From the NCBI RefSeq assembly GCF_000472705.1, contig NZ_KI421454.1, forward strand, positions 37,200 to 101,199: 64,000 nt of DNA, read 5' to 3'. The translations under genes were made by a program, and so were the position numbers. Under the pieces are notes generated by a model. The model did no database searches. It was not told the DNA's origin and saw only the letters and a program-made list of their open reading frames with translations. Source of the DNA: Mesorhizobium erdmanii USDA 3471. Lineage in GTDB: Bacteria; Pseudomonadota; Alphaproteobacteria; Rhizobiales; Rhizobiaceae. Of this stretch, positions 54,406 through 63,900 are shown piece by piece; position 1 is the first letter of the stretch, and the number at the start of each line of letters is the position of its first letter.

Positions 54406-56775
54406 TCAGTCTTGAATTTCGTGGTAACGAGTCATGAACTTGTTGAGCCACGCACTTGGGGCATCTCCGTGCTGGTCACGAAGCTGGTCGACAAAGCGCA
54501 CGGTGTTGGCCCGCCCCGAGAGTACGGCTACATACTCGCGCATCTGGCCAAGATCGAATTCGCAAACAACACTCCCGCTCTCGCGCTTGAGCAAAAACTT
54601 GCGGCTGCCAATTGCCATTCCCTGGCGGATTGCCTCGAACTCCTGCGTGGTGCACTTCAAGCCATCGACATACGCGGCCCGGTCGGCCGTCGGTGATGGG
54701 TAGAAGATCTTGGTCATGCATTGTGCAACGAGACTGGCTCCGAGGGGCGATTCAAGCACGTGTTCAGGCTGCTGCGTTGCGAGTATCAACATGCCGTTGT
54801 TCTTGCGGACGGTGAGCAGGAACTTGTCGATAACAGCCGAGAACTGCGGGTTGAGCAGATAGAAGCGAAATTCGTCGCAGCTCATGACGAACCGACGGCC
54901 ATCGACAACAGCGCCCACGCGGTGAAGAAGATATGCGGCGGCCGGCGCACAAACCTCCTCAAATTCCAGGAGCTGCGTCATGTCGAAGCCGGTAATGGAG
55001 GCATCCAGCCTGACTTCGTCCTCATCGCCGTCAAAGGCCCATCCAAGCGCATTCCCTCTACACCACCGCTGCAGCCGTGCTCCCGCGCCCTCCGAGGGGC
55101 TGTGCAGCAGGAATTCGCGCAGGCCCGCAAGTGAGCGCATGGCGGGTTCGAACGAAAGTTGACGAAGAATGCCACGTTCCAGTCGACGGCTTTCCTCCGG
55201 CGAGATCGGACCACGGCCGTCACTCTCGATGAGGGCCATCAGCCATTCGCGCAGAAAGTCCAACGAGGCGGAGGTGTTGTCCAGTCCGCGCAGAGGGGCC
55301 AAGCCGCTCGGAGCGCCTCTGCGCAACGCAAGGTATGTCCCTCCCGTGGCTCGCACCAGCAGTTCACCACCCCGGTCTTTATCGAAAAAGACGATGGCAC
55401 CATTGCGATCGACCACGCTTTGCTCAAGCATCGCGAGGATAAAGGTCATCAGCGTCGTCTTGCCTTTGCCGACGGGTCCGAATATCGCCGTCATGCCGAC
55501 GTCATTCTCATGGGGGATGTAGTCGAAAGACGTTCCACCGTTTGTGCGAAAGCGCGCAACAGCTTTGCCCCAGTGGCCGGAGCTGGAACCGCTGGGGAAG
55601 TTCTCAAATGAGACAAGCCCGGCAAAATTGTACGAGGTGATCGCCCCGGGGCGCGTGCGCCACCTGTTGTTCCCCGGGAGTTGGGACCAGTACGCGGCCT
55701 CCATGCCGATACCCTCTTGGACGATAACGGCGCCTGTGTCGGCCAGCCTTGCGCGCGCATTTGCTGCGCGATCTGCAAGGCTATTGAGGCTGTCGCCATA
55801 GACGCACAGGCTCAGATGATGCGAACCCATGACGAACTCGTTGCTTGCCAGTGCGTCCTCTGCCTCGGCAAGTTCATTGATCTGGGTGAGAGCCTTGTCG
55901 CCGGCGCTCGTCATCTGGCTGGATTTAAGGCTAAGCTTCGCATGAGCTTGTGGCCGAGTGAGGAAGGAAAAGCTCTGGCTCAGGACAAGCGGGAAGTTGG
56001 CGGACAGTAAGGGATTTAGCATGCCTGGCCGCGTCGTCGCCGGATATTCACGGAACGAAAACAATGATCCCACGGAGCTATCCCCGGGTCTTCGAATCTC
56101 AAGCGCCCGCTTCCCGCAGATGACCCGATCAGTGTAGATCGAGGCGCCAAGCGAGCCGGTAACCATCGGAACCGGAAGAAACCGGCAAGTCATTATCAAC
56201 CGAAGCGCCTCACCAATTTCCGTGAAGAGCACGTTGCCTTTCTCGCGAATACCCAACCGGCGCAGACCGTAACCGCCGAGTGAGCCAGCAATGATCTGCC
56301 AGAGGTCCTCCAGGCTTCGCATTTGTGTGGCCAGATCGTTGTCATTCCGTCTGGGGGATTTGGCAATGCGCCAGCCTATCTTGCCGATTGCGGTGCGGGG
56401 GGACACGACGATAGTGAGGAAGTGATCGTTGCGAAAGAGCTTGCCCGACAGCACATGGCGCTCATAGGCCTCGCTCAGACTGCCAGCAAATGCACTTTGA
56501 AACTGGCGCGATGCCGGCTCCGGCACATCGTTATTGCGCACAAGATGAGCGTATAGCGTGACATTGTCATCCGCGATGTTGCGCAAGAGAGTGTTGAACG
56601 CGCGGCAGCGCGAATTGCGCATCTCTGCGTCTTCCAAATCAAAGGGCAGGCCGTTCACGTGTGCCATGGCCATGATCGATCCGTCTTCCAGCAGGACAAC
56701 CTGATCGCTGAGATGACCGACATACGGAAGATAGATCTCGCCAGATCTCTCGGTCCGGCCACTGGCGCCAAACAT
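54406..56775 (-). CDS. virB4: VirB4 ATPase of the vir type IV secretion system
   Basis: A 789-residue ATPase matching Agrobacterium VirB4 in length. Walker A is FGPVGKGKTTLMTF, Walker B-like VMSCDEFRFYLL, and the C-terminal ILATQQPEHVLES motif. It drives assembly and substrate passage. Its ATG overlaps the virB3 stop (TAATG at 56773-56777). Confidence 0.93.
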   Translation of the reverse strand: MFGASGRTERSGEIYLPYVGHLSDQVVLLEDGSIMAMAHVNGLPFDLEDAEMRNSRCRAFNTLLRNIADDNVTLYAHLVRNNDVPEPASRQFQSAFAGSLSEAYERHVLSGKLFRNDHFLTIVVSPRTAIGKIGWRIAKSPRRNDNDLATQMRSLEDLWQIIAGSLGGYGLRRLGIREKGNVLFTEIGEALRLIMTCRFLPVPMVTGSLGASIYTDRVICGKRALEIRRPGDSSVGSLFSFREYPATTRPGMLNPLLSANFPLVLSQSFSFLTRPQAHAKLSLKSSQMTSAGDKALTQINELAEAEDALASNEFVMGSHHLSLCVYGDSLNSLADRAANARARLADTGAVIVQEGIGMEAAYWSQLPGNNRWRTRPGAITSYNFAGLVSFENFPSGSSSGHWGKAVARFRTNGGTSFDYIPHENDVGMTAIFGPVGKGKTTLMTFILAMLEQSVVDRNGAIVFFDKDRGGELLVRATGGTYLALRRGAPSGLAPLRGLDNTSASLDFLREWLMALIESDGRGPISPEESRRLERGILRQLSFEPAMRSLAGLREFLLHSPSEGAGARLQRWCRGNALGWAFDGDEDEVRLDASITGFDMTQLLEFEEVCAPAAAYLLHRVGAVVDGRRFVMSCDEFRFYLLNPQFSAVIDKFLLTVRKNNGMLILATQQPEHVLESPLGASLVAQCMTKIFYPSPTADRAAYVDGLKCTTQEFEAIRQGMAIGSRKFLLKRESGSVVCEFDLGQMREYVAVLSGRANTVRFVDQLRDQHGDAPSAWLNKFMTRYHEIQD

Positions 56776-57101
56776 TACACCATTCCTCTTCCGCGTTTCG
56801 GCACTCTGATCGGATTGGCGCTGACGCTCGCGCCACCCCAGACCGGCCCGTCCACGCTTCTGCCGGCAGTCTGCAAATAGAGGAGCGCGACGCTTGCGGC
56901 GTTATAGTCACGCTCAACCACCAGCCGTGCCCCGAACCAGAGTGGCACGAGCACGATTTCATAAAGTGGGTTTTGAAGGACAATGATGACGAGACCAGCC
57001 AACATCATCAGCAATCCGGCCAGCGTCAGCGGCACCCCCAGAAACAGTGCGGGGCGTGTCGCCGCCACATAGAGGGTGCTCACTTCCAACCGGTCGCTCA
57101 T
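56775..57101 (-). CDS. virB3: VirB3 inner-membrane protein
   Basis: A 108-residue protein starting MSDRLEVSTLYVAATRPALF, with a hydrophobic hairpin (LTLAGLLMMLAGLVIIVLQN) and a polar tail. This is the VirB3 form. The longer frame upstream to 57356 is rejected because it overlaps virB2; the ATG at 57101 overlaps the virB2 stop. Confidence 0.9.
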   Translation of the reverse strand: MSDRLEVSTLYVAATRPALFLGVPLTLAGLLMMLAGLVIIVLQNPLYEIVLVPLWFGARLVVERDYNAASVALLYLQTAGRSVDGPVWGGASVSANPIRVPKRGRGMV

Positions 57102-57466
57102 CAGCCACCGCCTATGAGCGCCTTGCCCAGGAAGCTGGCGCCGAACATGATGACGATCCCTCCAACGACACCCGCAACCAAGCCAAGTGAAGCACGACCG
57201 AACATCCAAGAGATGCCGATGGCCACGAGTCCGAGCACGGCCAGTGATTGTCCGAAGGGGCCAAGTATGAAGGTGCAGATATTCTGGACCATCTTGGCGG
57301 GATCCGTCCCTCCGGTCACCTGAGCCGAGGCTGGCCCGATGGAGAAGACCGTCCACGCGGCGCCTGCAGCAGCGGCCGGTCCATATTCAGCCGCCGTGCG
57401 CAGCATGGAAAAAGGCGAAGGAACACGCGTTTTAAGCGCACGAAGTATTTTGAGTGGCGTCATCAT
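57101..57466 (-). CDS. virB2: VirB2 major T-pilin precursor
   Basis: A 121-residue precursor, exactly the Agrobacterium length, with a signal sequence ending PASA and a mature start at a Gln. Most of the mature part is nearly identical to Agrobacterium pilin (NICTFILGPFGQSLAVLGLV, GLVAGVVGGIVIMFGASFLG). The ATG at 57466 has a GGAG site; an in-frame TTG at 57484 is less likely. The pilin forms the T pilus. Confidence 0.95.
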   Translation of the reverse strand: MMTPLKILRALKTRVPSPFSMLRTAAEYGPAAAAGAAWTVFSIGPASAQVTGGTDPAKMVQNICTFILGPFGQSLAVLGLVAIGISWMFGRASLGLVAGVVGGIVIMFGASFLGKALIGGG

Positions 57467-57480
57467 TGTATCTCCATGGT

Positions 57481-58263
57481 TCAATCGAATACGAGTTTGT
57501 TCGGGTTCGAGGATTCCCGCTCTTCCGCAGCCTGGCTGCCTGTCGGACCGGAGGGATCGGCCCCGGAGCGGTTTGACTCATACGAGCCCCAGATGTCCCA
57601 AGAATTTCGTTTGGGCTGCTTTCCATTGGCCTGTTGGCTCTGTTGGAGCAGAGGCGGCACGGCTTTCCGACCGGGTGCCTCAAGGTGTGGCGCATCTTGA
57701 GCGGTCGGCTCCAGGGTTGGCTCGGGGTGACTCGAGATGTCCTTTGCGGCTGACTCGACCTTGCGTACATAACCGTTGGTGAAGCCACGCGTGACGTCGC
57801 CCGTGTTGTAGGCCGAGATGGCACGGCGAAGCGCCAGTTGCTGCGCCGGAGCAGTCGTGCCGCCGGCATACCGGCTTTCAAGCAAGTGGGCGGCGGCCGA
57901 TAGCGAGGCGCAGGGCTCGAAAGCCTTTTCCGGCGTGAGATTGAGGAAGGAAAAGTTCTTGCTGTTTATCTGCATCAATCCGACATCGACAGAATGTTGT
58001 GCTTCGAGGCGGTTCTTGATGCCCCGCGTCGCTTCCAGGCGGTCTATCCAGCGAAGCTGCTCACCTGTGGTGTTGTCATGAGCCACCAGCGTTTCAAAGC
58101 CACTTTCAATTTTGGCAATCGCGGCGAGCGTGGACGGCGCAACCCAGGGAGCGCATTTGCGCGACAGGCGGTGGAATTCACGGGGCGAAAGTGGCGCGGG
58201 CTCGGCGGGGAATGACATGGATGTCAACAGGGCGATGGCCAGCGGCCAAGCTGCAATGAACAT
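57481..58263 (-). CDS. virB1: VirB1 lytic transglycosylase
   Basis: A 260-residue protein with signal peptide MFIAAWPLAIALLTSMSFPA and a lysozyme-like domain. The catalytic Glu is in AIAKIESGF, followed by VGLMQINSKNF and RAISAYNTGD. It opens the murein for channel assembly; the C-terminal part corresponds to secreted VirB1*. It is the first gene of the virB operon. A vir-box-like site lies about 105 bases upstream. Confidence 0.92.
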   Translation of the reverse strand: MFIAAWPLAIALLTSMSFPAEPAPLSPREFHRLSRKCAPWVAPSTLAAIAKIESGFETLVAHDNTTGEQLRWIDRLEATRGIKNRLEAQHSVDVGLMQINSKNFSFLNLTPEKAFEPCASLSAAAHLLESRYAGGTTAPAQQLALRRAISAYNTGDVTRGFTNGYVRKVESAAKDISSHPEPTLEPTAQDAPHLEAPGRKAVPPLLQQSQQANGKQPKRNSWDIWGSYESNRSGADPSGPTGSQAAEERESSNPNKLVFD

Positions 58264-58367
58264 TCCTATCCCCTACCTTTCCAAGCGTCCGGACCGGTTC
58301 TGGCCCTGTCCGGCACGCGCTTATCGGGCAGGTTTGTTACTGCGTGATGTTCAAGTTCAGCTTTTCG

Positions 58368-58379
58368 GTTTCAACTGAA
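58368..58379 (-). promoter_or_regulatory. Candidate vir box upstream of virB1
   Basis: On the minus strand TTCAGTTGAAAC matches the VirG-binding dyad TNCAATTGAAAY with one mismatch. It is about 105 bases upstream of the virB1 start. Confidence 0.65.
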
Positions 58380-58595
58380 GCAAAGAGCTTGTTCATGTCC
58401 GGGTGCATGGGCACCTTGCGCATGCGCGGGTTGCGCGGGCGCGATCAGCCGGCACATCTCGACCATCGTGGTGGACCATTCCTGCGCGGGATTGCCCGCC
58501 CCGGCCGTCCGTTGCTCCTGCAGCGTCAACTGCGACTTGGCATGGGCGGTGATGGAATCTTGTGTCAGCGCCTGGCCGAAGGAAGGCGGGTTCAT
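58371..58595 (-). CDS. Small unrecognised ORF upstream of virB1
   Basis: The 74-residue frame starts MNPPSFGQALTQDSITAHAK and reads protein-like to about residue 55 (EWSTTMVEMCRLIAPAQP), then becomes repetitive. After a one-base shift, the other frame reads RMRKVPMHPDMNKLF, so an older longer gene may have been frameshifted. I do not recognise the family. Its end overlaps the candidate vir box. Confidence 0.35.
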   Translation of the reverse strand: MNPPSFGQALTQDSITAHAKSQLTLQEQRTAGAGNPAQEWSTTMVEMCRLIAPAQPAHAQGAHAPGHEQALCFS

Positions 58596-59553
58596 CTCAG
58601 GCTGCGGAAGCTTGGGTCGATCGAACGCGAGAACCGACTAGGGCGCCGAGCTGCCCAATGTTGCGGCATGCTGCCGTTGTTGCAAGAGACAGCCATGCGC
58701 CCTGCATACTCAGGCATTGGTTGAAACCGCGAGTTCGTCCGCGAAGCTCGTCGGAGGCGCAAAATACGCGGGGACGAGGGTCAACTGGGAAGACGTGGCG
58801 GCGCAGCCGGCCTGGTGCGAGACCTGGTTCAGCTGTTCGGCCGCGCCGCGAACTGGTGGGTCACGCACAGTCCCATCGGCAGAAACCGCAGGCGGATTGA
58901 CGCAGTCCGACAGCGCTCTCGACAAGTACAGTGACAGGCTCAAAAGGAAGGTATTGCATCAACTGAGAAATGTTAGCTCGCAAGGTAACCGTAACCGTAA
59001 CCGGACCTGCCGATCGCCGGGAACAGGATTGGCGCCGCCGGCCACCTCCCAATGACCTGCCTTGGGCAGGAGACATACCGGTGGCACAAGGCCACTATAG
59101 CGAATCACGGCCGTTCTTCGGCCAACCGCCTCTGCGATCAGTCAACCGCCGCGGTGCTCCACCGCGTCGGAGCCGCACGCACGAGCGGGAGGATTTCGAG
59201 GTGATCCAGGTCCGCAAGCGCCAGAAACGCGAAGAAGATGCAAGGACATGGCAAGCGACCGGGCGTCCGTGCCGTCGTAATCAAGTGGTGTTGGCAGGCC
59301 TACACCAACGGCGGAGCTCGCGAATAAGCGAAGGACCACTCGGCAGGGTCATACCGGCGCTTGCAGCTGTGTGGTGGCCACCGGCTGCCTGGATGCGGTC
59401 AATTCGCTGTGGATGAAAAGACCAGGCCGAGCAACGGCCTCACATTGGCCGCACGCACCGGCGAGTGGCAAGGGGCAGCTGTCCTGCGTCGGTGCCCCAA
59501 GGGTTGCTCGGCAACAGCTTTAGACAAGGGGATTCAAGATTGAAGGTGAGCCG
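58596..59553. other. Gene-poor stretch between the virB operon and virG
   Basis: No intact gene is recognised. Minus-strand residues at about 58710-58930 (VRDPPVRGAAEQLNQVSHQA and LTLVPAYFAPPTSFADELAV) look protein-like but match no family I know and are broken on both sides. The virG promoter should lie at the right end. Confidence 0.4.
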
Positions 59554-60279
59554 TTGAAACATGTTCTTGTCATTGACGATGATGCCGCAATGCGACGCCT
59601 CATCTCCCAGTATCTCATGATGCATGCCTTGAAGGTGACCGCAGTCAACGATAGCAAGCAGTTTAACTACGTTCTATCGCATGAGCCAGTCGATCTCGTG
59701 GTTGTTGACCTCAACCTCGGCCGGGAGGATGGGCTTGCCATCGTCCGCAACCTCGCGACGAAATCGGATTTACCCATCATAGTGATCAGCGGCGACCGGC
59801 TTGATGAGGCGGAAAAAGTCGTTGCGCTGGAGCTCGGCGCAACCGATTTCATTCCCAAGCCTTTCGGGCTGCGCGAGTTCTTGGCCCGCATTCGAGTAGG
59901 GCTACGCCAGCGCATTTCCAGTCCGCGAACGAAAGATCATCGCTCATTTCGGTTCGGAGCCTGGAAGCTCAGCGTCAAGCAGCGGCGACTGATCTGTGCG
60001 GAGCGTGGCGAAGTCAAGCTTACCGCATGTGAGTTCAACCTGCTGATCGCGTTCCTGGAGAACCCCCGCAATGTCCTATCCAGAGAACGGCTTTTGCTCG
60101 CGAGCCGTGTGCGTGGAGAAGAGGTCTACGATCGAAGTATCGATGTCCTAATCTTGCGCTTGCGCCGAAAGCTGGAGGCTGATGCGGCCAATCCAAGGCT
60201 AGTCAAGACATGCCGTGGTGCAGGGTATTTCTTCAACGCTGACGTAGACGTTAGCTACGGAGGCACCTTGGCCGCGTGA
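59554..60279 (+). CDS. virG: VirG response regulator
   Basis: A 241-residue OmpR-type regulator: receiver domain with phospho-acceptor Asp52 region (PVDLVVVDLNLGREDGL) and Lys in FIPKPFGLREF, then a winged helix with RSIDVLILRLRRKLEAD and GAGYFFNADV. It matches Agrobacterium VirG closely throughout. The start codon is TTG at 59554 with an AAGGTGAG site, as in Agrobacterium virG. It should be phosphorylated by VirA and activate virB through vir boxes. Confidence 0.95.
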   Translation: MKHVLVIDDDAAMRRLISQYLMMHALKVTAVNDSKQFNYVLSHEPVDLVVVDLNLGREDGLAIVRNLATKSDLPIIVISGDRLDEAEKVVALELGATDFIPKPFGLREFLARIRVGLRQRISSPRTKDHRSFRFGAWKLSVKQRRLICAERGEVKLTACEFNLLIAFLENPRNVLSRERLLLASRVRGEEVYDRSIDVLILRLRRKLEADAANPRLVKTCRGAGYFFNADVDVSYGGTLAA

Positions 60280-60329
60280 CAGGAGCTATTCTGGAGATTG
60301 GCTGATGAAGCGTGGCGGTGTTTTCTGGC

Positions 60330-60800
60330 GGCCCTTAGCTCGGCGCCTGGATGTCTGACCCAAGGCAGCATCTCGTCGATCTGGCTGGGATGGCTGTTGA
60401 CGATCCTGGTGGTGAGGACGTCGGCGAGATAACCGAGTGACTCGACACCATCGAGCCTGCAGCTTTCGATCAACGACGCAATGACCGCCCAGTGTTCGGC
60501 ACCGCCGTTCGAGCCGGCGAAGAGCGCGTTCTTGCGGACGGATTGAGCGCTCGACGGTGTTGTTGTCGATCTCGGTGCGACCGTCGTCAACGAAGCGCGA
60601 GAGGCCTTCGCAGCGTGAGAGCGTGTAGCGGATTGCCTTGGCGACCTTGGTCTTCTGACCGATCAGGCCGAGCTTTCACGCAGCCAAGGTTCAAGATGGC
60701 GACAATAGCGCGGCTATTTTCCCGACGCGTCGCACGGCGTTCATCGGCCGGTCGGCCGCGGATATCGTCCTCGATCTTATTGAGGTGGGCGATCGTCTCA
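60330..60800 (-). pseudogene. Decayed IS66-family TnpC transposase, C-terminal part
   Basis: The minus strand reads HLNKIEDDIRGRPADERRAT, then in other frames DDGRTEIDNNTVERSIRP, RKNALFAGSNGGAEHWAVIA and GYLADVLTTRIVNSHPSQID. This is the usual end of IS66 TnpC. Several frameshifts and a missing start make it dead. Confidence 0.8.
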
Positions 60801-60809
60801 GCGCCTCGC

Positions 60810-60915
60810 TGGCGATCGGCGAGTTCCAGGCCTACATCGCCTTCCAACAGTGCCAGTCTGATCAATTGCGGCGAGAGCTACCGGTCCGGAGATCGCATCA
60901 GCCTCTCCGTCGCCA
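60810..60915 (+). pseudogene. Short ISKra4-like fragment
   Basis: About 100 bases match 44995-45100 (GGCCTACATCGCC, CAGTGCCAG, GGTCCGGAGATCGCATC). It is a second fragment of the same element type, lying between the IS66 remnant and the end of the effector gene. Confidence 0.65.
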
Positions 60916-60943
60916 AAAGAGCTGTTCTGCTTAGCCGTCGAGC

Positions 60944-63900
60944 TCAACGCCCAGCGTCGGAGCGCTCTCTGCTCCTGAAGGAAGCCATGAGGTCCGCTCG
61001 GGCTTGATCGGAGGCTTGGCCGATGGACGTTGTGTTTGCGTCGCTCGGCTGCCGCCCGATGGCGAGGCTTTGCGAATTGTCAGTCCTCTGCCTTTTCGCC
61101 GGTCTCAACGGCGCTGTGTAACGTTCAGTGTTGATGATGACGCCCCCGCTGTTCACGCGGTTGCTCCTGTGCAGTGTACTCGTCAGCTTGTCCTCGGCCT
61201 CGCGCGTCTGGCCCAAGTGCCGTTCCAACGGCGCTGGCGCGACCTGTCTGGCTTGCTGCTCTTGCAACGCGGCGTGTTGCACCTGCGACCCGGCTGCTGC
61301 CAAAGCTTCGGCGGGGCTTGCGGCAAGCTCGTGCGGCAAGCGGCCCTCTCTCAGTCGGTTTTGCAGCGCCTGCCGATCGGCGACGAGGTAGTTGAGGTGC
61401 AGCGGCAGCTGCTGGTCTGGCCGCTCTTCGTTCGCCAATCGACGAACCAGCTCGCGCGTGCCGTCCACCACGAAGACGCCGCAGTCAACAGCGTTTTTCT
61501 GCTGCGCCATGTCGGGTGTTACCAGGGTCGCGTCCAGTCTTGTAGCGAGCTTTCGTGCAGGCGCGTCGTTGTATCGCTGTTCATTTTGCTGGATGGAGTC
61601 GTAGTGATAGGCGACCGCTCTTTCCGGATCGCGGCGATCTACGAGGAGCAGCGACCAATGGGTGCCGCGGTCAATACCCACCCCATCGTTCACTGGCACG
61701 AACAGGAAGTCGGATGGGCCGGCGTTTCGATTATAAATCGACTGCAATGTGCCTCGCGCGTCTTGCTGCTCCATGTGGCGCAGCAGATGGGAGACCGACG
61801 GATCGACCAGCCGCGTCCGGGCGGCGAGCGCTGGATCGGCCTGCTGCAGCTGCTGCTCGAGGAATTCGTAATCCCTCTGGATATGTTCGTCGCCCAGCAG
61901 TTGGGTGGCCCCGAGCACCGCCCCCCGGGGGAGATTGGACGAGCCTGACGGAAGGGCTTCGATGTGTGCATCGGAGGAGGTGGTCAGATCGACCAACGGA
62001 ACCCCGAGATGGGTGTCTGAGAGCCTGGCGGTCGCTGGCAAGGCGGGTCCCGGAGCCCTTGCCGGTACTGCTGCCGCTCCAGCTTCCCTTATCGCTCCGC
62101 GATGGAGGAGCCAAACGTCGTTGCCCCCCTCCGGCCTCCGGGCGGTGTAGCCGTGACCATTAATATCGAAGTGCCATTCCGGCTTTTCCGCATCTGGCAA
62201 GAGGCCATGGCGGTCCAAGAAAGAGAGCATTGCGTCTGGGACGCGTTGAGTCCCATGGGAGAAGTCTTTGGGGACGGCGAACGAAACGTTTATGGAGTCC
62301 TCGATCGCAGCCGGGGGCGCCTCGGACCTTGCTGAGGGCGCGGCTCCCGCATGCAGGCTTCCAATGTGTTCGGACCCTGTCCCTTGAACCGGTACCCCTT
62401 GCAATGGCAATTCACCCAACTGCCGCATGGGGGGCTGCATCGGCACGCGGCCGCCTTCGCTCGGCGGCTGCTGAATGGCGATGCTTTGCGGATTATCAGT
62501 CCCCTGCCTCTCCGCCGGCCGCAACGGCGCCGTCGAATGTTCATTGTTGATGATGAACCGCTCGGGTGGCAGGAGGTTGCCCTGGTCAAGCGCATCCGGC
62601 CAGGGCCGGATCTGCTGTTGGCTGGCAGCCAAGACTGGCGGGGCGGCGGCCTCAACTCCGGCGTGCCCAGAGCCGGCCGCTGCCAAAGCGTCCGCCACGA
62701 TCCTGTCTGACGCAGGCTTCGCATCGCGAACCCGTTCAAGCGCCAAGCGGAGAAAATCGTTGCCTGGAAACAACGCCTCGGCGAATTTGATCCGTGAATC
62801 ATGATCCAGCCCAGAGATCGTCTGGCCCCGCCTCTCAAGCGCCTCAGAAAATCTGCGAAGACTACGACCATAGGCAACACGGGTGCTTGGGGCCAAGCTG
62901 CTGTCACTGGTCACTTGTTCTAAGACATGCGCATCTGCCTTTGAAGGCACCGCCACTGGCCACCGGCCAGTCGCTGAATAGCCCGGCTCATGATACGCAC
63001 GCAGGACGTTCAACGCCGGCCTTATATCCTTTATGTCAGTGTTTTTTGGAAAGAAGGTATCGAGGTGATCGACCAGGGATTGGTGATTTTTTAGATCAGT
63101 CGCTTGGCCACGAGCGCCGAGATCATTCGCCAATCGGCGAAGCGCATACGAGTATATTCGGAGCGTCGGCGCGCTATGGTGTTGCTGAGCCTCAGCATGG
63201 GCGATCGCCTTATCAATCACGTCCCGGTGTTCGTCGGACAAGTGGGGATAGCGGTTAGCCGGGGCACCAACAGACGCTGAATAGCCCGGCTCATGATACG
63301 CACGCAGGACGTGCAACGCGCTCTTCATATCATCGCTTTTCGGAAAGAAAGCATCGAGGTGATCGACCAGGGATTGGTGATTTTTTAGATCGGTCGCTTG
63401 GCCACGAGCGCCGAGATCATTTGCCAACCGGCGAAGTGCATACCTGTACTTTAGGACCGTGCTCTCGCTATATTTTTGCTGAGCCGCAGCGTGGGCGATC
63501 GCCTTATCGATAAGGTCCCGGTGTTCGTCGGACAAATGGGGATAGCCGGTGGCACGGGCGCCACTCGCGACAGGTTCGGCTCGGCGCGGCTCGGCCACGT
63601 GCTGCTCAAAACCCGCTTGCCGCGCTTGGCCAGCATCCGGCAAGGGGCCAGGGCGGTTCAAGGAAGAGAGCATCGCGTCTGGGACGCGTTGGGTCCCATG
63701 GGAGAAGCCTTGGGGGACGGCGAATGAGACGTTTATGGAGTTCTCGATGGCAGCGGGGGGTGCCTCAGCCCTTGCGGAGGGCGCGGCCTCCGCATGCAGC
63801 CTTCCGATGTGTTCGGACCCTGTCCCTTGAACCGGTACCCCTTGCAATGGCAATTCACCCAATTGCCGCATGGGGGGCTGCATCGGCACGCGGCCGCCTG

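Noticed and set aside
62971..63546. Repeats considered as a CRISPR array
   Set aside because: The repeats are about 290 bases, in frame inside a protein gene, with no short spacers; no CRISPR array was seen anywhere in the window.
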